This document shows positions 1 to 6,825 of a stretch of 12,871 nucleotides of DNA, piece by piece (position 1 is the stretch's first letter; every line of letters begins with the position of its first letter). The stretch covers positions 29,222 through 42,092 of the forward strand of contig DLTS01000051.1 in the NCBI GenBank assembly GCA_002501485.1, given 5' to 3'. A program made the translations under genes and the position numbers. The DNA is from Acidimicrobiaceae bacterium UBA7830. Lineage in GTDB: Bacteria > Actinomycetota > Acidimicrobiia > Acidimicrobiales > Ilumatobacteraceae. The notes beneath the pieces are model-generated. The model had not been told where the DNA came from, made no database searches, and saw only the letters and a program-made list of their open reading frames with translations.

Positions 1-319
1 TTCCTGAATTGATGAGGTGTGGCCCCGCCATATCGGTGTGCACGAGAACGCTCACGTCAAAGCCACCGAAGGTCGATGCACCAAGTGCCTCAGAAAACGT
101 TGCTGAGGCCAACATTCCGAGTCCTAACCCACCATGTTCGACGGGAACGCGGAGACCGAACATGCCAAGTTCACCCATTTTCTTGTGGACCTCGCGAGGA
201 ATCTTTCCGTCAAGTTCCCATTGCTCGCCATGTGGCGTGACCTCACGTTGCACAAACTCAACGGTCTGGTCATAGATCGCCTGGAGTTCGTCGGTCATGT
301 AGATGTTTCTATGGGTCAT
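1..319 (-). CDS. acyl-CoA dehydrogenase, N-terminal part (cut by window edge)
   Basis: This is the N-terminal 106 residues of an acyl-CoA dehydrogenase, an FAD enzyme that introduces the alpha-beta double bond into an acyl-CoA. Visible family features are the early helix (TDELQAIYDQTVEFVQREV), the E-L-D-G-K-I-P stretch, the MGELGMFGL segment followed by P-x-E-H-G-G-L-G, and the start of the VLVHTDMAGP region. The start is the ATG at 317-319, preceded by an AAAGGA ribosome binding site at good distance; a second in-frame ATG at 296-298 is possible. It is the last visible gene of the tetR-carboxylase operon, 25 bases after the biotin carboxylase stop. Its place beside an MCC-type carboxylase suggests a branched-chain substrate such as isovaleryl-CoA, or citronellyl-CoA if the operon serves terpenoids. 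The catalytic base and C-terminal half lie outside the window, so substrate cannot be fixed. Confidence 0.88.
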   Translation of the reverse strand, partial: MTHRNIYMTDELQAIYDQTVEFVQREVTPHGEQWELDGKIPREVHKKMGELGMFGLRVPVEHGGLGLGMLASATFSEALGASTFGGFDVSVLVHTDMAGPHLINSG

Positions 320-344
320 TGCGCTGTCCTTTCTTTGATGTTTT

Positions 345-2201
345 TCATTCGGTATCACTGGTCAATCTGATGAGTTCTTGACCGCCGGCGACTTGATCAC
401 CGACAGCGACAAGAACTTCGCTGACAGTTGCTGCACCGCTTGCGGTCACTGAGTGCAGCATCTTCATCGCCTCGATGACGATCGCAACGTCGCCTCCTTT
501 GAGTTCGTCGCCAGAACTCACACGCACTTCTGCGACAACTGCCGGGAATGGTGAGACGAGTGCGTCACCGCCCGACGAACGCCCAGATGGATCTGCCGCC
601 CAACGTTCGGTACGCGGCACGACGGTAAATGCTTGGGTATGGCCAGCGACATTGATGGCAACACGCTGGCGTGGGCCATCGACCAGGCTTCGCACTCCCT
701 CACTTCCCTTTGCGTTGCTGCTGTCGGTGATCTCATGGATTTCACCGTCGGCTGATTGAAGCCCGATCGAGCGTTGATGACGGTGAGGGGTCATCGGTAA
801 CGAACCAATGTCGGTCCACACGCTCGTGGATTCACGTTGGCGGTGTTTACGCCATAGCGCCGCTGCGAGTTCAGTCTCGAGGGCGGGCGGCTGTGGCATC
901 TCGATCGCGTCGAGCAGTCTTGTGGTGACTGAGGCATCGATGAGTTCTTCACGATCGAGGAGCCATCGGTGAAATCCTGCAGTGGTAGTTACCCCCGCAA
1001 TGAGCAGTTCGTCGAGCGCCGAACGCATTGCGGCAAGAGCAGATGGCCGGTCATGGCTCGACACGATGAGCTTTGCGATCATCGAGTCGAAATGCGGGGT
1101 GATGGTGCTTCCTGCCACGACCCCTGAATCCCAACGCACGTTCGACGGCACTTCGAGAATGTCGATGAGGCCGATAGATGGCATAAAACCTTGGCTTGCA
1201 TCCTCTGCTGCGATACGAGCCTCGCAGGCATGACCGGTAAACGTCACATCGTCAAGGTCGTCGGGCAGTGGTTCATCGCTAGCAACGGAGATCATGAGTT
1301 CGACGAGGTCAAGGCCAGTGATCGCTTCGGTTACCGGATGCTCAACTTGCAGTCGGGTGTTCATTTCAAGAAAGAAAAACTCTCCGGTCGTGCCATCAAC
1401 AACGAACTCAACGGTTCCCGCCGAGTCGTAACCGACGGTTGTACCGAGTCGAACGGCAGCATCGTGAAGACCATTGCGCGTGGTATCCGAAAGCTTGGGG
1501 GCCGGTGCCTCCTCAAACAGTTTCTGATAGCGGCGTTGCACCGAGCATTCCCTAGTGCCGAGGTGCTCAACACGACCGTGACGGTCACCGATAAGTTGCA
1601 CCTCCACATGCCTCGGTTGCTGCACGTACCGTTCGACGATGACACTGCCGTCGCCGAACGCCCGCTCTGCTTCGGTTCGCGCTTCGTCGAGAGCGATCGC
1701 AAATTGGTCAGGCGATTCAACGATTCGGATTCCACGCCCTCCACCACCAGCAGAGGCTTTGATGAGCACGGGGTAGCCGATGTTGTCGGCAGCACCACGA
1801 AGGTCATCTTCGGCCTGTGAGTCTGAATAGCCGGGAATGAGCGGCACTCCCGCAGATTCTGCAATCGCTCGCGCATTGATCTTGGAGCCCATCGAATTTA
1901 TGACATCTGCGTTCGGGCCGATCCAGATGAGGTCTGCCTCAGCAACGTCTTTTGCAAATGATGCGTTCTCGGAGAGAAATCCGTATCCGGGGTGGATGGC
2001 GTCACATTCAGATTCACGGGCAGCCGAAATGATCGCTGCTCCATCGAGATACGACGGCACGGTGATGGCATTGAGGTTGATGGCGTGTTGAGAGGCACTG
2101 TCGACATCGGTGGTCACACCGACAACTCCATGCCCGAGCCGCTGTGCGGTGCGGGCGATGCGGAGTGCGATTTCTCCGCGGTTTGCAATGAGGATCTTCA
2201 T
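345..2201 (-). CDS. acyl-CoA carboxylase alpha subunit (biotin carboxylase + biotin carrier domain)
   Basis: This 618-residue protein carboxylates its own biotin with bicarbonate and ATP, then hands the carboxyl to the partner carboxyltransferase. The N-terminal biotin carboxylase domain starts ILIANRGEIALRI (residues 3-15). The ATP-grasp region has Lys148 and the glycine loop AGGGGRG (151-157), RECSVQRR (217-224) and EMNTRLQVEHPVTE (279-292). The C-terminal biotinyl domain carries the attachment motif EAMKM with the biotinylated lysine near residue 580. The length and the single BC-BCCP chain match the alpha subunits of methylcrotonyl-, propionyl- or geranyl-CoA carboxylases. The ATG at 2199-2201 follows a GAAAGG ribosome binding site and lies 10 bases after the stop of the carboxyltransferase, so the two are co-transcribed. 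That partner's type makes methylcrotonyl-CoA the likeliest substrate; this is inference. Confidence 0.95.
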   Translation of the reverse strand: MKILIANRGEIALRIARTAQRLGHGVVGVTTDVDSASQHAINLNAITVPSYLDGAAIISAARESECDAIHPGYGFLSENASFAKDVAEADLIWIGPNADVINSMGSKINARAIAESAGVPLIPGYSDSQAEDDLRGAADNIGYPVLIKASAGGGGRGIRIVESPDQFAIALDEARTEAERAFGDGSVIVERYVQQPRHVEVQLIGDRHGRVEHLGTRECSVQRRYQKLFEEAPAPKLSDTTRNGLHDAAVRLGTTVGYDSAGTVEFVVDGTTGEFFFLEMNTRLQVEHPVTEAITGLDLVELMISVASDEPLPDDLDDVTFTGHACEARIAAEDASQGFMPSIGLIDILEVPSNVRWDSGVVAGSTITPHFDSMIAKLIVSSHDRPSALAAMRSALDELLIAGVTTTAGFHRWLLDREELIDASVTTRLLDAIEMPQPPALETELAAALWRKHRQRESTSVWTDIGSLPMTPHRHQRSIGLQSADGEIHEITDSSNAKGSEGVRSLVDGPRQRVAINVAGHTQAFTVVPRTERWAADPSGRSSGGDALVSPFPAVVAEVRVSSGDELKGGDVAIVIEAMKMLHSVTASGAATVSEVLVAVGDQVAGGQELIRLTSDTE

Positions 2202-2211
2202 GGTCCTTTCC

Positions 2212-3840
2212 TCACATCCTGTACACGATGCCCGGGCCTGCGGCCGGTTCGTCTTGTCGTGCGGCGAGTGAGAGACAGAGGCCGAGAATGTCTCTCGTGT
2301 GCACCGGATCGATCAGCCCGTCATCCCACAAGCGGCTCGTTGCGTAATACGGGTCACTTTGCGTCTCGTACTGTTCTCGGATGGTGCGGGCAATTTCGGC
2401 GATCTGTTCTTCGGAGGTCTCATCAGCTTTAAGCCCGGCGCGGCGAATATCGACAAGCACTGTTTCGGCGGTGTCGGCGGCCATCGTGGCGATGCGAGAG
2501 TTTGGCCAAGCGAAGAGAAACCTCGGGTCGAAACCACGGCCACACATGCCATAGTTGCCGGCCCCGTAACTTCCACCGATGAGCACTGTGTATTTCGGAA
2601 CCGTCGCATTGGCGACAGCTGCCACCATCTTTGCGCCGTGCTTCGCAATGCCGCTTGCTTCTGCGTCGTCACCGACCATGTATCCGGTGGTGTTTTGCAA
2701 GAAGAGCAGAGGAATGCGGCGCTGCTCACAGAGTTCGATGAAATGTGTTGCCTTGAGGGCAGCCTCAGAGAAGATGATGCCGTTGTTTGCGATGACTCCA
2801 ACGAGGTACCCGTGAATGCGGGCAAACCCGGTGATAATCGATGTTCCCCATTCGGGTTTGAACGTTGCAAACCGTGATCCGTCGACAAGACGAGCGATGA
2901 TCTCGGTTGCATCGAAGGGGATGCGGCTGTCGTCATTGATGATGCCGTAAATGTCATCAGCCGGGTAGGCCGGTGGTTCAACTTCGGTTCGCTCGAGCCA
3001 TCCGCCGTCGTGGTCGACTCGACGACGGTTGGTTGTTGCGCAAATTTCACGGAGCCGGGCGTAGGCCTCATGCTCGGTTGACACGATGTTGTCACTCACT
3101 CCTGAGACACGAGTGTGTTTCACTGCGCCGCCAAGGTCATCTGGGTCGATGATTTCACCAAGAGCGGCTTTCACGATTGGTGGGCCGCCCAAGAAGATGC
3201 GGCCAATGCCTTCGACCATGATGACTTCATCACTGAGGGCTGGCACATACGCTCCGCCTGCAGTACAGCCACCGAGCACGACGGAGAGCTGTGGAAGACC
3301 GCGGGCTGACATTCGGGCCTGTCGGTGAAAGCTGCCGCCGAAATGGTCACGATCCGGAAAGATCTCGTCTTGTAACGGAAGGAATGCTCCACCGGAGTCG
3401 ACGAGGTAGATCACTCCGAGGCCACTTTCAGCGGCAATGTCTTGGGCTCGAACGTGCTTCTTAATCGACACCGGTAAGAGTGAGCCGCCCTTGATCGTTG
3501 CATCATTTGCGATAAATACCCACGGCACGCCATGAACGACGCCGATGCCGGTAACGATGCCGGCTCCCGGAGCCTCGTCGTTGTATTGCCCCCAAGCTGC
3601 GAGAGTGGAGAACTCAAGAAATGGCGTGTTGTCGTCGGTGACGAGATCGATGCGATCGCGAGCCATGACCTTTCCTCGAGCATGGTGTCGGTCAATCGAC
3701 TTTTCTCGCCCGTGACCACCGCCGATTGCGATCTGTTGGCGCTCACGCAAGGTCGCTACCAGCTCTTGATATGCCGTGGTGTTCGTCGCAAAGAGTTCGC
3801 TTGTCGAATCGATTCGGGTTTGAATGGTCTGGAACGTCAT
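2212..3840 (-). CDS. acyl-CoA carboxyltransferase beta subunit, methylcrotonyl-CoA carboxylase type
   Basis: This 542-residue carboxyltransferase of the crotonase-fold carboxylase family moves the carboxyl group from carboxybiotin to an acyl-CoA. Family segments seen are HHARGK with the following D-R-I-D-L (about 52-65), the first glycine oxyanion loop GGCTAGGAYVPALSDE (190-205), FLQNTTGYMVG (380-390) and GGSYGAGNYGMCGRGFDPRF (422-441). The last two are typical of methylcrotonyl-CoA carboxylase beta rather than propionyl- or acetyl-CoA carboxylase beta; the related geranyl-CoA carboxylase cannot be excluded. The frame is open 35 codons further upstream, but that stretch lies within the upstream tetR gene. 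The ATG at 3838-3840 has GGAG seven bases upstream and overlaps the tetR TGA as ATGA, which implies translational coupling. It sits immediately before the alpha subunit in the operon. The pair would perform step 3 of leucine degradation, giving methylglutaconyl-CoA. Confidence 0.94.
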   Translation of the reverse strand: MTFQTIQTRIDSTSELFATNTTAYQELVATLRERQQIAIGGGHGREKSIDRHHARGKVMARDRIDLVTDDNTPFLEFSTLAAWGQYNDEAPGAGIVTGIGVVHGVPWVFIANDATIKGGSLLPVSIKKHVRAQDIAAESGLGVIYLVDSGGAFLPLQDEIFPDRDHFGGSFHRQARMSARGLPQLSVVLGGCTAGGAYVPALSDEVIMVEGIGRIFLGGPPIVKAALGEIIDPDDLGGAVKHTRVSGVSDNIVSTEHEAYARLREICATTNRRRVDHDGGWLERTEVEPPAYPADDIYGIINDDSRIPFDATEIIARLVDGSRFATFKPEWGTSIITGFARIHGYLVGVIANNGIIFSEAALKATHFIELCEQRRIPLLFLQNTTGYMVGDDAEASGIAKHGAKMVAAVANATVPKYTVLIGGSYGAGNYGMCGRGFDPRFLFAWPNSRIATMAADTAETVLVDIRRAGLKADETSEEQIAEIARTIREQYETQSDPYYATSRLWDDGLIDPVHTRDILGLCLSLAARQDEPAAGPGIVYRM

Positions 3841-4448
3841 CGTGTGCTCCGTTGCAGGTTGAGGGCGTGAACGCCCTCGAGGAATTGGACGGTGATGAGA
3901 TTGGCAAGGCCATCGAGACTGAGATCGCCGCTCAGATCGAACCATTCGATCGTCGTGTTCATTGCTCCAAAAAGGAAGAGACGGGCGATGGGAAGTCGTG
4001 CTGAATCAAGTTCGGGGAGCACATCTGCAAGCAATGCATTCCATCTGTGCTCGTAGTCGTCTCGAAGGGGCACGATCGCGGAACGGAGTTCCTCTGGTGC
4101 AGTGAAGAAGGCAGTGACGTGGGCCGCCGTGAACGAGCCATGTTCAAAGAGGGCACCAAGGTGCGCCCGGACGTGAGCCTCGAGTCGATCTGACTCGGAA
4201 TCACAGCCGTTCATCGCTATATCGACCTCTCCGAAGGCATCGACCATCACTTCGATACCCCTGCTGAATACCTCAATGAAGAGATCTTCTTTCGACTCAA
4301 AGTGGTGATAGATCGAGCCTGCTTTGATGCCGATATCGGCGGCGATTTCTCGCAGTGTTGTTGCGGTGTAGCCCTGAGCGACGAGCCGTTCTGCGGCAGC
4401 ATCAAGCACGCGTTGCCGGCCTGTTGGGGTTTCGCGTGATCGTCGCAC
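3837..4448 (-). CDS. TetR-family transcriptional repressor of the carboxylase operon
   Basis: This 203-residue regulator has a typical TetR N-terminal DNA-binding domain: helix 1 around RQRVLDAAAERLVAQGY, the helix-turn-helix TTLREIAADIGIKAGSIYHHF (residues 30-50) and SKEDLF after it. The remaining helical region is variable, as expected for a ligand-binding and dimerisation domain. The frame is open to a TTG at 4482-4484, but the GTG at 4446-4448 gives the usual short TetR N-terminus (MRRSRETPTGRQ). A TANNNT -10 box ends 7 bases before that GTG, so the mRNA is probably leaderless. The palindrome at 4457-4474 overlaps this promoter, which points to autorepression and control of the downstream genes. 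The stop overlaps the start of the carboxyltransferase by 4 bases. The likely inducer is an acyl-CoA of the pathway; this is inferred from context only. Confidence 0.9.
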   Translation of the reverse strand: MRRSRETPTGRQRVLDAAAERLVAQGYTATTLREIAADIGIKAGSIYHHFESKEDLFIEVFSRGIEVMVDAFGEVDIAMNGCDSESDRLEAHVRAHLGALFEHGSFTAAHVTAFFTAPEELRSAIVPLRDDYEHRWNALLADVLPELDSARLPIARLFLFGAMNTTIEWFDLSGDLSLDGLANLITVQFLEGVHALNLQRSTR

Positions 4449-4455
4449 CTCCGCG

Positions 4456-4484
4456 AACCTAACAAACGTTAGGTAGGTGCACAA
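4456..4484 (-). promoter_or_regulatory. tetR operon promoter, probably leaderless
   Basis: On the minus strand TTGTGC (4484-4479, resembling TTGACA) is followed after exactly 17 bases by TAGGTT (4461-4456, matching TANNNT). The GTG start of tetR begins 7 bases after the -10 box, which places transcription start at or next to the start codon. This is a pattern match by eye; no experimental start is available. Confidence 0.55.
4457..4474. promoter_or_regulatory. candidate TetR operator (palindrome)
   Basis: The 18-bp sequence ACCTAACAAACGTTAGGT is an inverted repeat with perfect 7-bp arms (ACCTAAC / GTTAGGT) around a 4-base centre. It covers the -10 box and part of the -35/-10 spacer of the tetR promoter. 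TetR-family regulators usually bind such palindromes next to their own gene and repress by blocking RNA polymerase. No second complete copy was noticed elsewhere in the window. Confidence 0.65.
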
Positions 4485-4496
4485 GAGGCGGACGGA

Positions 4497-5009
4497 CTAA
4501 TCGTCAGACCACTTGGTACCCGGGGCGTAATACCGCTGGTGCCACACACCACGAATATCTTCGCCTCGGCGGGGCATTCGCCAGGTCGTCACTTTGGTCG
4601 ATGCTGCCGAAAGATCAACTGCACACAACGCTCGGGGTTGATCATCGGTGCCATTGACGTAGTCATCGGCAGCACCCTCGGGAACATAACGGCGAGCGAT
4701 GGCCCGGTAAAGATCTCGCCACTCGTCGTCATTTCCTGGCTCATGCACCACCATTGTCGCCCCCTGAACTGTCAGCTTTCTCCACGGGTGTGCTTCTTCG
4801 TCAATGGAAATTCCGACACGAGGGTCACGTTGGAGGTTTTTCCAGATGAGCGCAGGGGTTCTCGGAGTGAACAGCAGTTGAGAGTCATTGATGACGAACC
4901 ACAGAGGAACGACTCGCGGCATGCCGTCGTCATCGACAGTTCCGATGCGAGCGAGATGCCCGGGCTCTGAGAGGAAGTCTTCAACCTCTTGAGTGGTGAG
5001 TTTTGGCAT
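4497..5009 (-). CDS. PPOX-class flavin/F420-dependent enzyme (pyridoxamine 5'-phosphate oxidase fold)
   Basis: This 170-residue protein belongs to the split beta-barrel flavin/F420 family related to pyridoxamine phosphate oxidase. Seen are the N-terminal helix LTTQEVEDFLSEPGHLARIGTV followed by D-D-G-M-P-R-V-V-P-L-W-F (residues 27-38), the L-L-F-T-P-R-T-P segment, the ALIWKNLQRDPRVGISID strand-helix (53-70) and KLTVQGATMVV. In actinobacteria such proteins often use cofactor F420 or bind haem or FMN; the sequence does not settle which. The ATG at 5007-5009 has GAGGA almost touching it, so the ribosome binding site is too close to be canonical. The gene follows the hydrolase-family gene by 50 bases on the same strand and may share its transcript. 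Its stop lies just 12 bases upstream of the tetR -35 box. The physiological substrate is unknown. Confidence 0.82.
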   Translation of the reverse strand: MPKLTTQEVEDFLSEPGHLARIGTVDDDGMPRVVPLWFVINDSQLLFTPRTPALIWKNLQRDPRVGISIDEEAHPWRKLTVQGATMVVHEPGNDDEWRDLYRAIARRYVPEGAADDYVNGTDDQPRALCAVDLSAASTKVTTWRMPRRGEDIRGVWHQRYYAPGTKWSDD

Positions 5010-5059
5010 TCCTCATGCTCGCAGGCCGTACGGGGCGATCCCGGAGTCAGAGGGGTCGG

Positions 5060-5887
5060 TCACACACAGGTATTGCGCATCGTTCCGATGCCTTCCACCC
5101 AGGTCTCAATCACATTGCCTGGAGCGAGAGCACGTGGAGGTGTATGCGCCATTCCCACTCCACTAGGGGTCCCAGTGAAGATGACATCACCCGGATAGAG
5201 GGTGAGCACCGAGGAAAGCTCGGCAATCAAGGTCGGGATATTAAAGATGAGGTCGCTTGAGCGGGCATCTTGCACAACTTCTCCATCAATCGAACAGCCC
5301 AGAGCGAGATCGTTTGGGTTCGCGAATTCGTCTGGAGTGACGATCCACGGTCCCATCGGGCCAAACCCACGGCGCGATTTTCCGAGCGAGAACTGTCGGC
5401 CTGCAGCCATTTGGAGTTCGCGATCACTGATGTCTTGGCCGACGGTGAGCCCAGCGATATACGACCACGCCTCATCAACCAACACGTTGTCGGCTTGTCT
5501 GCCAACAACGGCAACCAGTTCAACTTCCCAGTCAACCGAAGTACCAACGATCGGGATGTCATCGAACGGCCCCGACAGCGACGACGCAAACTTTGTGAAG
5601 GTCGCAGGAACCTCCGGGACCTCCATGCCCGCCTCTTCTGCATGCTGGCGGTAGTTAAGACCGATAGCGAAGACTTGACGGGGAGCCGAAACGGGTCGTT
5701 GCAACGAGCTCATGTCGAGAGCGTCTGTTCCCTCATTGATGTTCGCCGCAAAGGCACAAAACTCAACCCAGTTGTCGAACACCGACATCATGTCGGGGCC
5801 GAAACAGCCCTCGGATGCTGTTGCGATGTCGACCACCCTCTCACCGATCACGATGACCGCTCGTCCTGCTGAGTTTGCAATCCTCAT
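5060..5887 (-). CDS. fumarylacetoacetate hydrolase-family enzyme
   Basis: This 275-residue protein has the FAH fold used for metal-dependent C-C bond cleavage, decarboxylation or isomerisation of 2,4-dioxo or 2-hydroxymuconate-type acids. Diagnostic segments are GLNYRQHA (76-83), the metal ligands in DWEVELV (Glu121, Glu123), GQDISDRE (Asp152), the KSRRGFGPMGPW loop with Lys170, and FTGTPSGVG (237-245). The frame extends 18 codons further upstream, but the ATG at 5885-5887 has a perfect AAGGAG six bases before it and begins the domain normally (MRIAN). The exact substrate cannot be called: catechol-pathway isomerase/decarboxylase, acylpyruvase and related enzymes all share these motifs. It is transcribed divergently from the HSD10-like dehydrogenase; an inverted repeat lies between them. 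Confidence 0.88.
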   Translation of the reverse strand: MRIANSAGRAVIVIGERVVDIATASEGCFGPDMMSVFDNWVEFCAFAANINEGTDALDMSSLQRPVSAPRQVFAIGLNYRQHAEEAGMEVPEVPATFTKFASSLSGPFDDIPIVGTSVDWEVELVAVVGRQADNVLVDEAWSYIAGLTVGQDISDRELQMAAGRQFSLGKSRRGFGPMGPWIVTPDEFANPNDLALGCSIDGEVVQDARSSDLIFNIPTLIAELSSVLTLYPGDVIFTGTPSGVGMAHTPPRALAPGNVIETWVEGIGTMRNTCV

Positions 5888-5908
5888 GTTCTCTCCTTCA
5901 TAGGAAAT

Positions 5909-5934
5909 GTCGCCAAGGTCGATCCAGTGGCGAC
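5909..5934. promoter_or_regulatory. candidate operator: inverted repeat between divergent genes
   Basis: Perfect 7-bp arms, GTCGCCA (5909-5915) and TGGCGAC (5928-5934), are separated by 12 bases in the 140-bp region between the divergent hydrolase-family and dehydrogenase genes. Arm centres are about 19 bp apart, nearly two helical turns, as for dimeric regulators. There is no T-run beside it and it is not at a gene end, so a terminator is unlikely. No regulator gene is adjacent. Confidence 0.35.
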
Positions 5935-6027
5935 TGGGCAAAGAATCTCATCGAATTGTAGGTTCCGCCTTCCGTCTCTTCTCAGACACCGGCCTGTCGG
6001 TACGTTCGCAAGCAGAAGGAGGCAAAC

Positions 6028-6816
6028 ATGCAGATCGAATCAGGAGTCACTCACGCCATTGTCACCGGAGCAGCATCAGGTTTGGGCCGCGCCAGCGCCT
6101 ATGCCCTTGCCGATGCCGGAGCACAGGTCTCGGTGTTCGACCTCAACGAAGAGGCCGGGCGCGCCGTCGCAACAGATATCGGTGGACAATTCTGTCGAGT
6201 TGATGTCACGAGCGAAGACAGCGTGCTCGACGGGTTCGCCGAATCTCGTGAGGCCTTCGGCCAAGAACGAATTCTTGTTCACTGCGCGATGACAACAAAA
6301 GGTGGAAAGACCGTGGGTCGCGATCGCGAAACCGGTGGCTGGAAGCGAATGTCGACCGAAGATTACGCGTTCTCGGCAATGGGAATCCTTGTTGCGAGTT
6401 ATCGCATGGCGTCGCTTTCTGCGCTCGGCATGATCGAAAATCTCGAACCACTTGAGGACGGCGAGCGGGGGGTCATCACCTTGACCGCATCGGTTGCTGC
6501 TCAAGACGCACAGGTTGGACAAGTCGCGTACGGGTCATGCAAGGCGGGGGTGAATGGACTCGTCCTCCCGATCGCCCGTGACCTAATGGATCAGGGCGTG
6601 CGCTGCAACTCGATCATGCCGGGCATCATGTCGACGCCACCAATGCTCGGCGTTCCACCGAAGGTGCTGGAGAACCTCAGCGCCTCGGTGCCATTTCCTA
6701 AACGCCTCGGCAAGCCCGAAGAATTTGGGTCACTCGTACTCGAGTTTGTTCGGAACACCTATTTCAACGGCCAGAACATCAGACTTGACGGTGCCATCAG
6801 GATGCCGCCTCGCTAA
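6028..6816 (+). CDS. short-chain dehydrogenase, HSD10 / type II 3-hydroxyacyl-CoA dehydrogenase-like, with altered signatures
   Basis: This 262-residue Rossmann-fold protein has TGAASGLG (13-20) and Asp38 at the end of beta-2, which fits NAD rather than NADP. Its second half closely resembles HSD10-type 3-hydroxyacyl-CoA dehydrogenases: TASVAA followed by QVGQVAY, LPIARDL, VPFPKRLGKPEEF and the ending RLDGAIRMPP. Ser155, Tyr168 and Lys172 give the catalytic triad. Two usual signatures are absent: the NNAG-type motif reads H-C-A-M (85-88), and the helix-4 active-site Asn appears as Ser116 (F-S-A-M-G). Family members oxidise 3-hydroxyacyl-CoAs, including the isoleucine intermediate 2-methyl-3-hydroxybutyryl-CoA. 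The ATG is preceded by a perfect AAGGAGG. It ends 9 bases from the convergent acyl-CoA synthetase. Activity may be altered, but the fold is intact. Confidence 0.9.
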   Translation: MQIESGVTHAIVTGAASGLGRASAYALADAGAQVSVFDLNEEAGRAVATDIGGQFCRVDVTSEDSVLDGFAESREAFGQERILVHCAMTTKGGKTVGRDRETGGWKRMSTEDYAFSAMGILVASYRMASLSALGMIENLEPLEDGERGVITLTASVAAQDAQVGQVAYGSCKAGVNGLVLPIARDLMDQGVRCNSIMPGIMSTPPMLGVPPKVLENLSASVPFPKRLGKPEEFGSLVLEFVRNTYFNGQNIRLDGAIRMPPR

Positions 6817-6825
6817 CGATCAGAT

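Noticed and set aside
1191..1820. 209-residue plus-strand frame inside the biotin carboxylase gene
   Set aside because: It is antisense to a clearly conserved gene and has no recognisable domain.
2313..3095. 260-residue minus-strand frame inside the carboxyltransferase gene
   Set aside because: It is an alternative frame of a strongly conserved gene, with Ser/Thr/Pro-rich composition typical of shadows.
4449..4484. tetR start at TTG 4484
   Set aside because: That stretch contains the -35/-10 boxes and the operator, and adds 12 residues not typical of TetR N-termini.
5010..5062. Possible second TGA read-through after the FAH-family gene
   Set aside because: The frame stays open for some codons, but the family normally ends here, there is no UxxC context and no SECIS-like hairpin was seen.
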